DNA of 64,000 nucleotides, taken from NCBI GenBank assembly GCA_903850565.1, contig CAINLV010000051.1, positions 16,648 through 80,647 on the forward strand. The letters are read 5' to 3'. Under the pieces are notes generated by a model. It had not been told where the DNA came from. It did not search any database and saw nothing but the letters and a program-made list of their open reading frames with translations. Position numbers and translations under genes: made by a program. Origin of the DNA: an uncultured Actinomycetes bacterium (GTDB lineage: Bacteria; Actinomycetota; Actinomycetes; Nanopelagicales; Nanopelagicaceae). Shown in pieces: positions 19,764-26,548 of this stretch (the stretch's first letter is position 1; every line of letters begins with the position of its first letter).

Positions 19764-21437
19764 GTGGCGCTAGATCTGGAAGCGATTCTTGAAGGGTTAG
19801 ACCCCGATCAGCAAGAGGTGGTGAAGTCCATCCGCGGTCCGGTCTGCGTTATTGCTGGAGCGGGAACTGGCAAAACTCGCGTCGTTACCCATCGAATCGC
19901 CTACGCAGTGGGCAGCGGCATCACTGATGCTTCGCACACATTGGCGCTGACTTTTACGGCACGAGCCGCCGGTGAAATGCGGGCCAGACTTCGAGCGTTG
20001 GGTATTCCCAATGCATCTGCGCGGACCTTCCACTCTGCGGCGTTAAAACAGCTGATGTATTTCTGGCCGTACTCACTTGGCGGTTCTTTTCCTTCGCTGC
20101 TGACGATGAAATCAGGATTCATCGGCGAAGCCATTGGCCGAGCGGATGTACCGTTGGCGCCACAGGCGGCAGTTCTTCGCGATATTGCCGGTGAAATTGA
20201 ATGGGCGAAGTCGCTAGAAATTCCACCAGATGAATATGTCGAAAGCGCGTTGGGTGCGGCTAGGACAATCCGATTGCCCAATAACAAAGCGAACAAAGCG
20301 GCACTGGAAGATGTTTCGAAGGTCTATCAAGCCTATGAGACCTTAAAGCGACAAGAACGAACTATTGATTTCGAAGATGTTTTGCTTTTGACGGTGGGCA
20401 TGTTGGAAGAAGATCGCGACGTCCGAGATCGCATTCGAGATCAATTTCGCTATTTCACCGTCGATGAGTATCAGGATGTTTCGCCGTTGCAGCAACGGCT
20501 GCTTAATTTGTGGTTGGGTAATCGGGATGATCTCTGCGTGGTGGGGGATGCGGCGCAGACCATTTACTCTTTTGCCGGTGCATCTTCTTCGTACCTATTA
20601 ACTTTCCCAAAGCGATTCCCGGAAGCGAAAGTTATTCGACTGACTCGTGGATACCGTTCTACTCCAGAGATTATTACATCGGCCAATGCCGTGCTGCGAC
20701 AGGGAAATCTACACAATGAAAGTGGATTTGAACTTTCCTCGGTAAACGAACATGGCGTCGCGCCTGCAACTCATGGCTATGAAAATAGTGATTCAGAAGT
20801 AGCAAGCGTCGTAGATCGCATTGAGGCTCTGGTCGCTGCTTCTAAATCCTTTGGCGATTTGAATGATGTGGATCTATCTGGCCATTTAGAGATTGCAATC
20901 TTGGCCCGAACCAATGCGCAATTGACGCCCTTCGAACAGGAATTGCGTCGAAGAAAGATAGCAACGCAAATAAAATCCTCTGAACGTTTCTTTGAGCGCG
21001 TAGATGTGCGCGACGCAATGCGCGTTATTCGAAGCGCATCCGTTCTTCCCACCGAAGGAGGAGATTGGTATTCCGATCTTTCTTCGGTTCTTCGCCCATT
21101 TGGTGAGGCCGATTATGTCCATGCCTTCCTGCGGTTAGGCAGAGAATTAAGGAACAATGGCGCGGCCAGCTTACGAACTTTTCTTCGTGAATTAGAAGAT
21201 CGGGCCGAACAAAATAACCCACCTACTTTGCCTGGCGTCATGCTCGCAACGCTGCATTCGGCGAAAGGGTTGGAGTGGGATCATGTCTTCCTGGTCGGCG
21301 TCAGCGAAGGATTCCTACCGATGGGTAGTGACATTAATGAAGAACGGCGCCTTTTCTATGTGGGATTAACGCGAGCAAAAAGTCAGGTACATCTTTCTTA
21401 TTCTGGAACTCCAAGCCCCTTCTTGCAGGTCCTGTAA
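19764..21437 (+). CDS. uvrD2: DNA helicase UvrD2 (short form)
   Basis: Superfamily I 3'-5' helicase of the actinobacterial UvrD2 group. Motifs: GLDPDQQEVV (Q motif), GAGTGKT with Lys37, TVDEYQDVSPLQ (II), VGDAAQTIYSFAGA (III), LTRGYRSTPEI (IV), TLHSAKGLEWDHVF (V) and FYVGLTRAKSQ (VI). The coding sequence stops soon after motif VI, giving about 557 residues. The HRDC and tetracysteine domains known from M. tuberculosis UvrD2 (about 700 residues) are absent. The start is uncertain: GTG 19764 leaves one base after the nudC stop and gives an N-terminus like that of homologues; ATG 19719 would overlap nudC. Confidence 0.88.
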   Translation: MALDLEAILEGLDPDQQEVVKSIRGPVCVIAGAGTGKTRVVTHRIAYAVGSGITDASHTLALTFTARAAGEMRARLRALGIPNASARTFHSAALKQLMYFWPYSLGGSFPSLLTMKSGFIGEAIGRADVPLAPQAAVLRDIAGEIEWAKSLEIPPDEYVESALGAARTIRLPNNKANKAALEDVSKVYQAYETLKRQERTIDFEDVLLLTVGMLEEDRDVRDRIRDQFRYFTVDEYQDVSPLQQRLLNLWLGNRDDLCVVGDAAQTIYSFAGASSSYLLTFPKRFPEAKVIRLTRGYRSTPEIITSANAVLRQGNLHNESGFELSSVNEHGVAPATHGYENSDSEVASVVDRIEALVAASKSFGDLNDVDLSGHLEIAILARTNAQLTPFEQELRRRKIATQIKSSERFFERVDVRDAMRVIRSASVLPTEGGDWYSDLSSVLRPFGEADYVHAFLRLGRELRNNGAASLRTFLRELEDRAEQNNPPTLPGVMLATLHSAKGLEWDHVFLVGVSEGFLPMGSDINEERRLFYVGLTRAKSQVHLSYSGTPSPFLQVL

Positions 21438-21446
21438 TTTATTGGT

Positions 21447-21476
21447 TTGCATTTTTTCCCTCGTGTCGTTTACCCT
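21447..21476 (+). promoter_or_regulatory. Candidate whiB7 promoter with upstream AT-rich tract
   Basis: A TTGCAT box (21447-21452) and a TACCCT box (21471-21476) are separated by 18 bases. The AT tract AATTTATT ends three bases before the first box. In mycobacteria WhiB7 autoregulates through an AT-rich tract a few bases upstream of the -35 element, so the arrangement fits. Predicted by eye only. Confidence 0.45.
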
Positions 21477-21482
21477 ACTCAC

Positions 21483-21502
21483 TTACCATTAAAAAATGGT
21501 AA
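21483..21502 (+). repeat. Perfect 8-bp inverted repeat at the start of the whiB7 leader
   Basis: TTACCATT and AATGGTAA flank an AAAA loop. It lies just where transcription would start from the candidate promoter, so it could be a 5' mRNA hairpin or a protein operator. Confidence 0.6.
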
Positions 21503-21538
21503 ACAGAATCATTACGGCGTTCTGAAAGGGGTAGCAAA

Positions 21539-21739
21539 ATGAAGCAATTCTCAATGTTTGACGCTACTTCTATGCATCGCCTCGCCATCGTCTCAGGCGT
21601 GGCTTCACAGTCAAACCCTCAAACCCATACCTGGCAAGGCTCAGTCGCATCATTGAATTTTGCGGCCACAGCCAATTACGCCAACTACACAAATTTTGCA
21701 AAGTATGGAAACCGCGGATCTTGGAGATATATCGGATAA
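21539..21739 (+). CDS. whiB7 leader peptide (upstream ORF)
   Basis: A 66-codon ORF with a good ribosome site (AAAGGGG, seven bases before the ATG) lying between uvrD2 and whiB7. It begins MKQFSMFDATSM and ends with an aromatic- and Asn-rich stretch (ANYANYTNFAKYG). No protein family is recognised. Its role is read from its position: it overlaps the antiterminator segment (21659-21667) and ends 18 bases before the terminator stem. In mycobacteria and streptomycetes, whiB7 is controlled by translation of such a leader ORF when antibiotics slow ribosomes. The same logic is inferred here. Confidence 0.75.
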   Translation: MKQFSMFDATSMHRLAIVSGVASQSNPQTHTWQGSVASLNFAATANYANYTNFAKYGNRGSWRYIG

Positions 21740-21767
21740 CCCGATAGAACAGCCAAGAGGCCGCAAA
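21659..21767 (+). promoter_or_regulatory. Antiterminator pairing in the whiB7 leader
   Basis: The bases TTTGCGGCC at 21659-21667, inside the leader ORF, are exactly complementary to GGCCGCAAA at 21759-21767, the 5' arm of the terminator. Pairing of the two would prevent the terminator from forming. A ribosome stalled early in the leader ORF would leave the first segment free. A smaller stem, TATCGG with CCGATA, lies between them (about 21729-21746). Confidence 0.65.
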
Positions 21768-21795
21768 TCCATAAAAGGATTTAGCGGTCTTTTTT
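21758..21795 (+). terminator. Intrinsic terminator (attenuator) upstream of whiB7
   Basis: The stem pairs 21758-21770 with 21777-21790 around a six-base ATAAAA loop, with one bulged A and one G-U pair, and runs into six T residues (21790-21795). It lies between the leader ORF and whiB7, so it must be read through for whiB7 to be made. Confidence 0.88.
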
Positions 21796-21860
21796 ATTTT
21801 CCCCGTTCAAAACCGAATAACCAAAGAAAGAACCACAAGAGATAAATGGAGGTGAGAACA

Positions 21861-22229
21861 ATGACCGTTCTCTTCAGCGAACTGCTGGTACCAGGATGGG
21901 CCCAAGGCCCGGATGCAAAGATCGGGCTGTCTGCTGTGACCGCACCGTCGGATACATCAGATTCACGAAATGGCACGGGGCTTAATTTGCCTTGCCATTC
22001 CGTAGACCCGGAAACATTTTTCGCCGAAACTCCAGCCATGATCGCCTTTGCGAAGTCGCTCTGCAGTGAGTGCCCAGTTCGTCTTCAATGTTTAGAGGGC
22101 GCTATCTCTCGCCAAGAACCTTGTGGCGTATGGGGTGGGGAACTCTTCGATGATGGAGTACCGGTATTGGCAAAGCGAATGCCAGGCCGACCACGCCTGC
22201 AACGAAATGATGTTGAACTAGCTGGTTAG
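21861..22229 (+). CDS. whiB7: WhiB7 transcriptional regulator (antibiotic resistance regulator)
   Basis: Iron-sulfur transcription factor that binds the principal sigma factor and induces intrinsic antibiotic-resistance genes. The four cluster cysteines are seen in LPCHSVDPETFF and LCSECPVRLQCL. GVWGGELFDDG is the WhiB glycine-rich turn. The C-terminal MPGRPRLQ is the AT-hook that marks the WhiB7 subgroup. I chose the ATG at 21861 because GGAGGTGA lies five bases upstream; an in-frame ATG at 21846 would place that site inside the gene. 122 residues. It is controlled by the leader attenuator described above. Confidence 0.94.
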   Translation: MTVLFSELLVPGWAQGPDAKIGLSAVTAPSDTSDSRNGTGLNLPCHSVDPETFFAETPAMIAFAKSLCSECPVRLQCLEGAISRQEPCGVWGGELFDDGVPVLAKRMPGRPRLQRNDVELAG

Positions 22230-22248
22230 GACTTCGCGTTCTAACCAG
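22222..22248. terminator. Strong hairpin over the whiB7 stop codon
   Basis: An 11-bp stem (22222-22232 with 22238-22248, one G-U pair) and a TTCGC loop include the whiB7 stop codon. It sits between whiB7 and the convergent CPBP gene and could end transcription from either side, although no clear T tract follows. Confidence 0.55.
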
Positions 22249-22261
22249 TTACACAAAGGTT

Positions 22262-23074
22262 TCATTCCTCTTCGAGGAGGCCAAACTTTTTCATGACCCG
22301 GTGCAGCTTCTCCTTGTTCCCATGATCGCTGGCTTGAATGAGCGCCCAACCACCACCAATAAAGATTATTGATTCCACCGCAACACCAACCCAGTCGGTT
22401 CGACCGGTTACTTCGCCAACATATTGGGCTTTGGTAAGAAACTGCATGGGAAGATCAGAGAGCCCGTGAAATAGGACGGGAACCCAAATGCTGCCCGTAT
22501 AGAGCATCAGGCCGCAACAGAGGTAGCCAAAGGCGGCAGCGGTAACTATTTGACCAGAGGTGTAGGCGAAGGATTGTCCGCCCCAGATTGCATTGCCTAC
22601 GTGGAGCAAGCCGAAGTGGATTGAAGAGATACCGGCGGCAATCCCAACCCCATGTTTTTCTATGGCGGCGAAGATAAGCCCGCGGCTAAAGAGATCCTCG
22701 TCGATCCCAATAAAGAGAGCGAAAAGAAAACCTTCCAAAATTTGAAGAAGGGATGCGTTAAAAAGATCATGGCTCAGATTCCGAGGAACCATGAGAAATG
22801 CAACGATTCCTAGCCCAATCAGGAGCCGTTTCCGATCCAGTCTAAAAGTGAATCGGGCAAGAGCGCCGGGATAGAAGATCTTGATGAGCAATACCCAGAA
22901 TAGGGATGAGATGGTTCGGATGGCGATGTTGTTCCAAAAAGCGGAGAAGGGCATTTTGTGAATCGGTATCTCCCCGATCCCCCAAACCGAGAGAGCTGTT
23001 GCCAACAAAACCGCGACACCGGTCTTGAGGTAGCTCCGATTCAGGGCTTCCACCTTTCGCCACATTGATTGCAT
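22262..23074 (-). CDS. CPBP family intramembrane metalloprotease (Abi/CAAX-like)
   Basis: Polytopic membrane protein of 270 residues with a CPBP (Rce1/CAAX-protease and bacteriocin-processing) core. Motif 1 is EDLFSRG (Glu126, Asp127, Arg131; the family usually has EExxxR). Motif 2 is FGLLH (Phe154-His158), and HGLSD (His203) is the third conserved histidine region. About seven hydrophobic segments are seen. Substrate unknown; family members process prenylated or secreted peptides. No convincing ribosome site precedes 23074, and the start could be the ATG at 23065. It overlaps the small zinc-ribbon gene upstream on the same strand. Confidence 0.82.
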   Translation of the reverse strand: MQSMWRKVEALNRSYLKTGVAVLLATALSVWGIGEIPIHKMPFSAFWNNIAIRTISSLFWVLLIKIFYPGALARFTFRLDRKRLLIGLGIVAFLMVPRNLSHDLFNASLLQILEGFLFALFIGIDEDLFSRGLIFAAIEKHGVGIAAGISSIHFGLLHVGNAIWGGQSFAYTSGQIVTAAAFGYLCCGLMLYTGSIWVPVLFHGLSDLPMQFLTKAQYVGEVTGRTDWVGVAVESIIFIGGGWALIQASDHGNKEKLHRVMKKFGLLEEE

Positions 23075-23160
23075 TGAAAATAGTAGTTACTAAAATTCCA
23101 CTTTTGTTGAATATCGGTTGATCGACACATGGGGCATTGATGATTGGCTACATTTCCCAC
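23041..23160 (-). CDS. Small zinc-ribbon protein
   Basis: A 39-codon ORF starting with GTG at 23160 and preceded by AAGGCGG about five bases upstream. It holds two CxxC pairs (CPMC and CNQC) separated by about 17 residues rich in aromatics and ends CGERWKP. This is the layout of a minimal zinc ribbon. It follows the TPR gene by 32 bases and overlaps the start of the CPBP gene, suggesting one transcript. Function unknown. Confidence 0.6.
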   Translation of the reverse strand: MGNVANHQCPMCRSTDIQQKWNFSNYYFQCNQCGERWKP

Positions 23161-23192
23161 AATATCCGCCTTAATAATTCTGGTTAGTACAA

Positions 23193-24140
23193 CTATCCGA
23201 GGATTTCTCGGATAGTTGCGATACGAGCTTCGGTCTTCTGTGCTGCCTCGAATTGATTTAGGTTGAGGTGAAGCACTTGATATTCCTTCTGGATTTCTAG
23301 GGTCAGCTCCCAGTCGCTGGCCGATGAAGCCATGCAATCAGCTTCGAAGAGTTCGTTGGCCGCGGAGTCAAAATCTCCGAGAGCCATATGTGCCTTTGCC
23401 TTTGTAAATGATCCCTTGCACATATATTGATCATCTTTTCGAAGTGATGCGATGGAATAACACTGTTCTGCGCTCGACAAGGCAGATTCGTTCAAGCCCA
23501 ACTTCATATAACACTCTGCCAAATTCCAGTCGGTTCGAGATATCAAGGGGAGATCTTCTCTTTTTACTAGGATTTGGCGGCATTGGGTAAATAGGTCGAC
23601 TGCTTCTTTATATCTGCCGAGCTTGAAGGTGAACTCTCCGGCAACGTAGAGGTCCATTGCTAGGAATTCGTAATCTCCATTGATGTCATCGGATTGAGCT
23701 GCTTCTAGAAAGCTTTTCAAACCAAGTTCATATTCCCCTGCGGCTCCGTACCAGACCCCCTGTGTTCGCAAGGTATCTTCAACGAATTGATATGAGCAAT
23801 CCCGTTGAAGTGCGATTGCTTGATTGAGCAATTCCGCCGCTTCTTTTTCTCTATGTAGTTCTACTAGTGCAGATCCGATAAGAAATATCGTTTCTGCCAT
23901 TTCCACTCCAGGTATCGCTGCTCCCAGAGCTTCATAAATAGCTTGAGCTTCTTGCGCTAGCGTTAGCGCTTCTTGACCGAAATGTCGACGTAATGCATCT
24001 CTAGCAAGCCCTGACAAAATTTGAGCTCGTTCTTCACCTTCTGATCGTGGATACCTATCCCACATTGACTCTGTAGATTGGTCTTCGTCCTCTTCTATCG
24101 CTCCTCCTTCTCTTGCATGGATGAACATATATTTTGCCAC
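23193..24140 (-). CDS. Tetratricopeptide repeat (TPR) protein
   Basis: A 315-residue soluble protein built of helical hairpins. Repeats with the TPR pattern of small residues at Ala/Gly positions can be read from about residue 40 to 300 (for example ALTLAQEAQAIYEALG, AAELLNQAIALQRD, YKEAVDLFTQCRQIL, NESALSSAEQCYSIA). There is no enzymatic domain, signal peptide or membrane helix. The N-terminal 30 residues are acidic. The start is GTG at 24140; ATG at 24128 or 24065 are alternatives. It is followed by the zinc ribbon and CPBP genes; the partner is unknown. Confidence 0.72.
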   Translation of the reverse strand: MAKYMFIHAREGGAIEEDEDQSTESMWDRYPRSEGEERAQILSGLARDALRRHFGQEALTLAQEAQAIYEALGAAIPGVEMAETIFLIGSALVELHREKEAAELLNQAIALQRDCSYQFVEDTLRTQGVWYGAAGEYELGLKSFLEAAQSDDINGDYEFLAMDLYVAGEFTFKLGRYKEAVDLFTQCRQILVKREDLPLISRTDWNLAECYMKLGLNESALSSAEQCYSIASLRKDDQYMCKGSFTKAKAHMALGDFDSAANELFEADCMASSASDWELTLEIQKEYQVLHLNLNQFEAAQKTEARIATIREILG

Positions 24141-24167
24141 TGACTTTCCCGGTGCCTGCGATCGTAC

Positions 24168-24353
24168 TTATGCGTAGACCCCAAAGGTGACAACCGCATG
24201 AGCATGCATTGCCCGCAAAAGATCTACGTGCTCTAGGAAGTTAATCGTTGAACTCCAACCACAGGTACAAATCGCCTGAAAATGGTCAGCACCAATGTTG
24301 AGAATGCATCCCACATGTTCTGCTCTAATTGCTTCGAAATTGCTTTTTTCCAT
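24168..24353 (-). CDS. Small hypothetical protein with CTCGW motif
   Basis: A 61-residue ORF beginning MEKSNFEAIRAEHVG. It has a central beta-like segment with ICTCGWSS, followed by a helix with three histidines (HVDLLRAMHAHAV). Two close cysteines plus histidines may bind a metal. It ends 27 bases before the TPR gene on the same strand and could be the first gene of that cluster. No family is recognised and the ribosome site is weak. Confidence 0.45.
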   Translation of the reverse strand: MEKSNFEAIRAEHVGCILNIGADHFQAICTCGWSSTINFLEHVDLLRAMHAHAVVTFGVYA

Positions 24354-24468
24354 GTAAATCGGCCCAATCTGGACCTCTAACTAACTCTGAGATCCGCACT
24401 TCTAGCAGTGTCGTTCATTGCTAGCAGGTCTTCCACTGGTTCCACCGTGCGCGGTTGCGCGGTTGGCG

Positions 24469-24497
24469 CCAAGCAAGCCAGAGGGCTTATCGCTTGG
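24469..24497. terminator. Stem-loop downstream of the VOC gene
   Basis: Nested pairing CCAAGC/GCTTGG and AAGCC/GGCTT around an AGAG loop, with a three-base bulge. It lies in the otherwise featureless 258 bases between the small CTCGW gene and the VOC gene and may end transcription of the VOC gene, which is read leftwards. No strong T tract. Confidence 0.4.
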
Positions 24498-24611
24498 TCT
24501 TCTAATGACCTTTGTAAAAGATAACACAGAACAATGACATTTCTAAATTACTTCTACATATGTATAGACACGCGAAGTTGCAAAATGTTGTGTTCTAATC
24601 AGAAAATTTTA

Positions 24612-25037
24612 TTAAGAATTCGCTTCCAAATTAAACATCCAACGAATTCCATATTTATCTAAACAAACTCCCCAATATCCCCAGGGCTCCTCATGCGGAT
24701 CTGCTTTCTCGGTAGCGCCTTGTGAAAGTTCGGCATAGACACGGTCAATCTCTTCGCGGGTTGCAAAGTTCAAACTCAATGTCGTGTTATTTCCTACTTT
24801 GACCATATGGCCCATCGAGGCCAACATGTCGGTCGCAAATATTTTATGTCCGCCAAGAATTTCTAGAGATGCATGCATAACGCCATTGCGTTCATTTTCT
24901 GGTAACTGACCGGCCATCGGAGTATCTGAAAAGCGAATCATGGAGAGTTCGCCCTCCGGGTTGAAGATGGAGCGATACCAAGTGAAGGCCGCTTCGGTTT
25001 GAAGAGGAAAATTCAGATATGTTCCAACAAATGCCAC
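24612..25037 (-). CDS. VOC family protein (PhnB/glyoxalase-like)
   Basis: 141-residue protein of the vicinal oxygen chelate fold, closest to the PhnB-like group. It shows FPLQTEAAFTWYRSIFN, MHASLEILGGHKIFATD, LSLNFATREEIDRVY and the C-terminal WGYWGVCLDKYGIRWMFN, in which the final D-G-W-N pattern is typical. The metal and substrate are not predictable; this group includes many proteins of unknown role. The GTG start has GGAG six bases upstream. It stands alone and diverges from the aminotransferase gene. Confidence 0.85.
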   Translation of the reverse strand: MAFVGTYLNFPLQTEAAFTWYRSIFNPEGELSMIRFSDTPMAGQLPENERNGVMHASLEILGGHKIFATDMLASMGHMVKVGNNTTLSLNFATREEIDRVYAELSQGATEKADPHEEPWGYWGVCLDKYGIRWMFNLEANS

Positions 25038-25174
25038 CGGGCGCTCCGCTCTCTTGGGTCAGTCCTGCCGACCAGTTTGAGATGGGAATTTACGCCACCT
25101 GCCAAGGGCCATACAAGTTAATCGGAGCTGGCCGGCAACCGACTAAGCCCACAAGTGGCTAAATAACTGCTTAA

Positions 25175-26542
25175 ATGGGCACTATGACTCAACCTCCCGC
25201 AGACCCATCCCGCGGCAAAGAGGTCTTTGACCTTGATCGCGCCCACGTTTTTCACTCCTGGTCCGCCCAGGGTCAGATTTCACCATTGCCAGTTGCTGGG
25301 GGAGAAGGCAGCTATTTTTGGGATTTCGATGGCAAGAAGTATTTAGATTTTTCCTGCCAGTTGGTATTTACCAATATTGGTTTCCAGCACCCAAAGGTCG
25401 TGACGGCGATTCAGGAGCAGGCTGCTTTGCTCACAACCATTGCGCCGCAACACGCGAATGAAGCCCGCGGCGAAGCAGCGAAGCGGATTACCGCACGCGC
25501 TGGCAAGAACCTGAACAAGGTCTTCTTCACTAATGGTGGTGCTGATGCAGTAGAAAATGCCATTCGAATGGCTCGACTTCATACCGGTCGCAACAAAGTC
25601 CTATCTTTTTATCGTAGCTACCACGGAAATACCACCGCAGCCATAGCTTCCACCGGTGACCCTCGCCGTTGGCCCAATGAGTACGCCACTGGACATGTGC
25701 ATTTCTTCGGTCCTTATCAGTATCGCTCCGCGTTCTGGGCTAAAGATGAGGCAGAGGAGAGTAAGCGCGCCCTGGAACATCTAGAACAAGTAATTATCTT
25801 CGAAGGAGCAGCCACCATTGCGGCAATCTTGATTGAATCCGTGGTTGGTACTGCTGGTGTATTGGTTCCTCCGGCCGGATACCTCGAAGGCGTTCGAGCC
25901 TTGTGCGATAAGTACGGCATTAAATGGATTGCAGATGAAGTCATGTCCGGATTTGGCCGAACTGGTAAATGGTTCGCCTATCAACATTGGGCCGCTGAGC
26001 CGGATCTAATCGTCTTCGCAAAAGGCGTGAACAGCGGTTACGTTCCACTTGGCGGGGTGATTATCAGCGATGAGATCGCGGCAACCTTTAACGACCGAGT
26101 ATTTCCTGGTGGGCTCACCTACAGTGGTCACCCACTAGCTACCGCTGCTGCTGTTGCAACACTGGATGCAATGAGTGAAGAAAAGATTGTTGAGAACGCT
26201 GCCACCATTGGCGAAACCGTGATCAAGCCCTTACTCATGGAGTTAATGGCAAAGCACAAGGTCATTGGCGAAGTCCGTGGTCTTGGCGTTTTTTGGGCTA
26301 TGGATTTAGTGAAAGACCGTGCGACCCGTGAACCTTTAGCACCTTATGGTGCCAGCAGTCCGGCAATGAATGAACTGGTGGCAGCCTGCAAGAAATTAGG
26401 GTTGATGCCGTTTAACAACTACAACCGACTTCATATTTGCCCTCCCTGCAATGTCAGCGAAGCCGAGGTTCGTGAAGGCTTTGCAATTTTGGATCAAGCT
26501 TTTACGGCAATTGCCCACCACTACACAGGAAGCGATGCGTGA
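25175..26542 (+). CDS. Class III PLP-dependent aminotransferase (beta-alanine/omega-amino acid:pyruvate type)
   Basis: Fold-type I transaminase of 455 residues. Motifs: FFTNGGADAVENAIRMAR, SYHGNTTAAIASTGDPRRW, ILIESVVGTAG, IADEVMSGFGRTG, FAKGVNSGYVPLGG with the PLP lysine near residue 283, and YSGHPLATAA. The next gene, six bases on, is methylmalonate-semialdehyde dehydrogenase, so the likely product is malonate semialdehyde or a similar semialdehyde from an omega-amino acid such as beta-alanine. Exact amino donor unproven. There is no clear ribosome site; a TAAATA ten bases before ATG 25175 would suit a leaderless start, and ATG 25184 is an alternative. Confidence 0.85.
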   Translation: MGTMTQPPADPSRGKEVFDLDRAHVFHSWSAQGQISPLPVAGGEGSYFWDFDGKKYLDFSCQLVFTNIGFQHPKVVTAIQEQAALLTTIAPQHANEARGEAAKRITARAGKNLNKVFFTNGGADAVENAIRMARLHTGRNKVLSFYRSYHGNTTAAIASTGDPRRWPNEYATGHVHFFGPYQYRSAFWAKDEAEESKRALEHLEQVIIFEGAATIAAILIESVVGTAGVLVPPAGYLEGVRALCDKYGIKWIADEVMSGFGRTGKWFAYQHWAAEPDLIVFAKGVNSGYVPLGGVIISDEIAATFNDRVFPGGLTYSGHPLATAAAVATLDAMSEEKIVENAATIGETVIKPLLMELMAKHKVIGEVRGLGVFWAMDLVKDRATREPLAPYGASSPAMNELVAACKKLGLMPFNNYNRLHICPPCNVSEAEVREGFAILDQAFTAIAHHYTGSDA

Positions 26543-26548
26543 AAATAA

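Noticed and set aside
22262..24353. Toxin-antitoxin or abortive infection system from the CPBP ('Abi') label
   Set aside because: The Abi name alone is not evidence of phage defence; no toxin domain or antitoxin pairing is visible.
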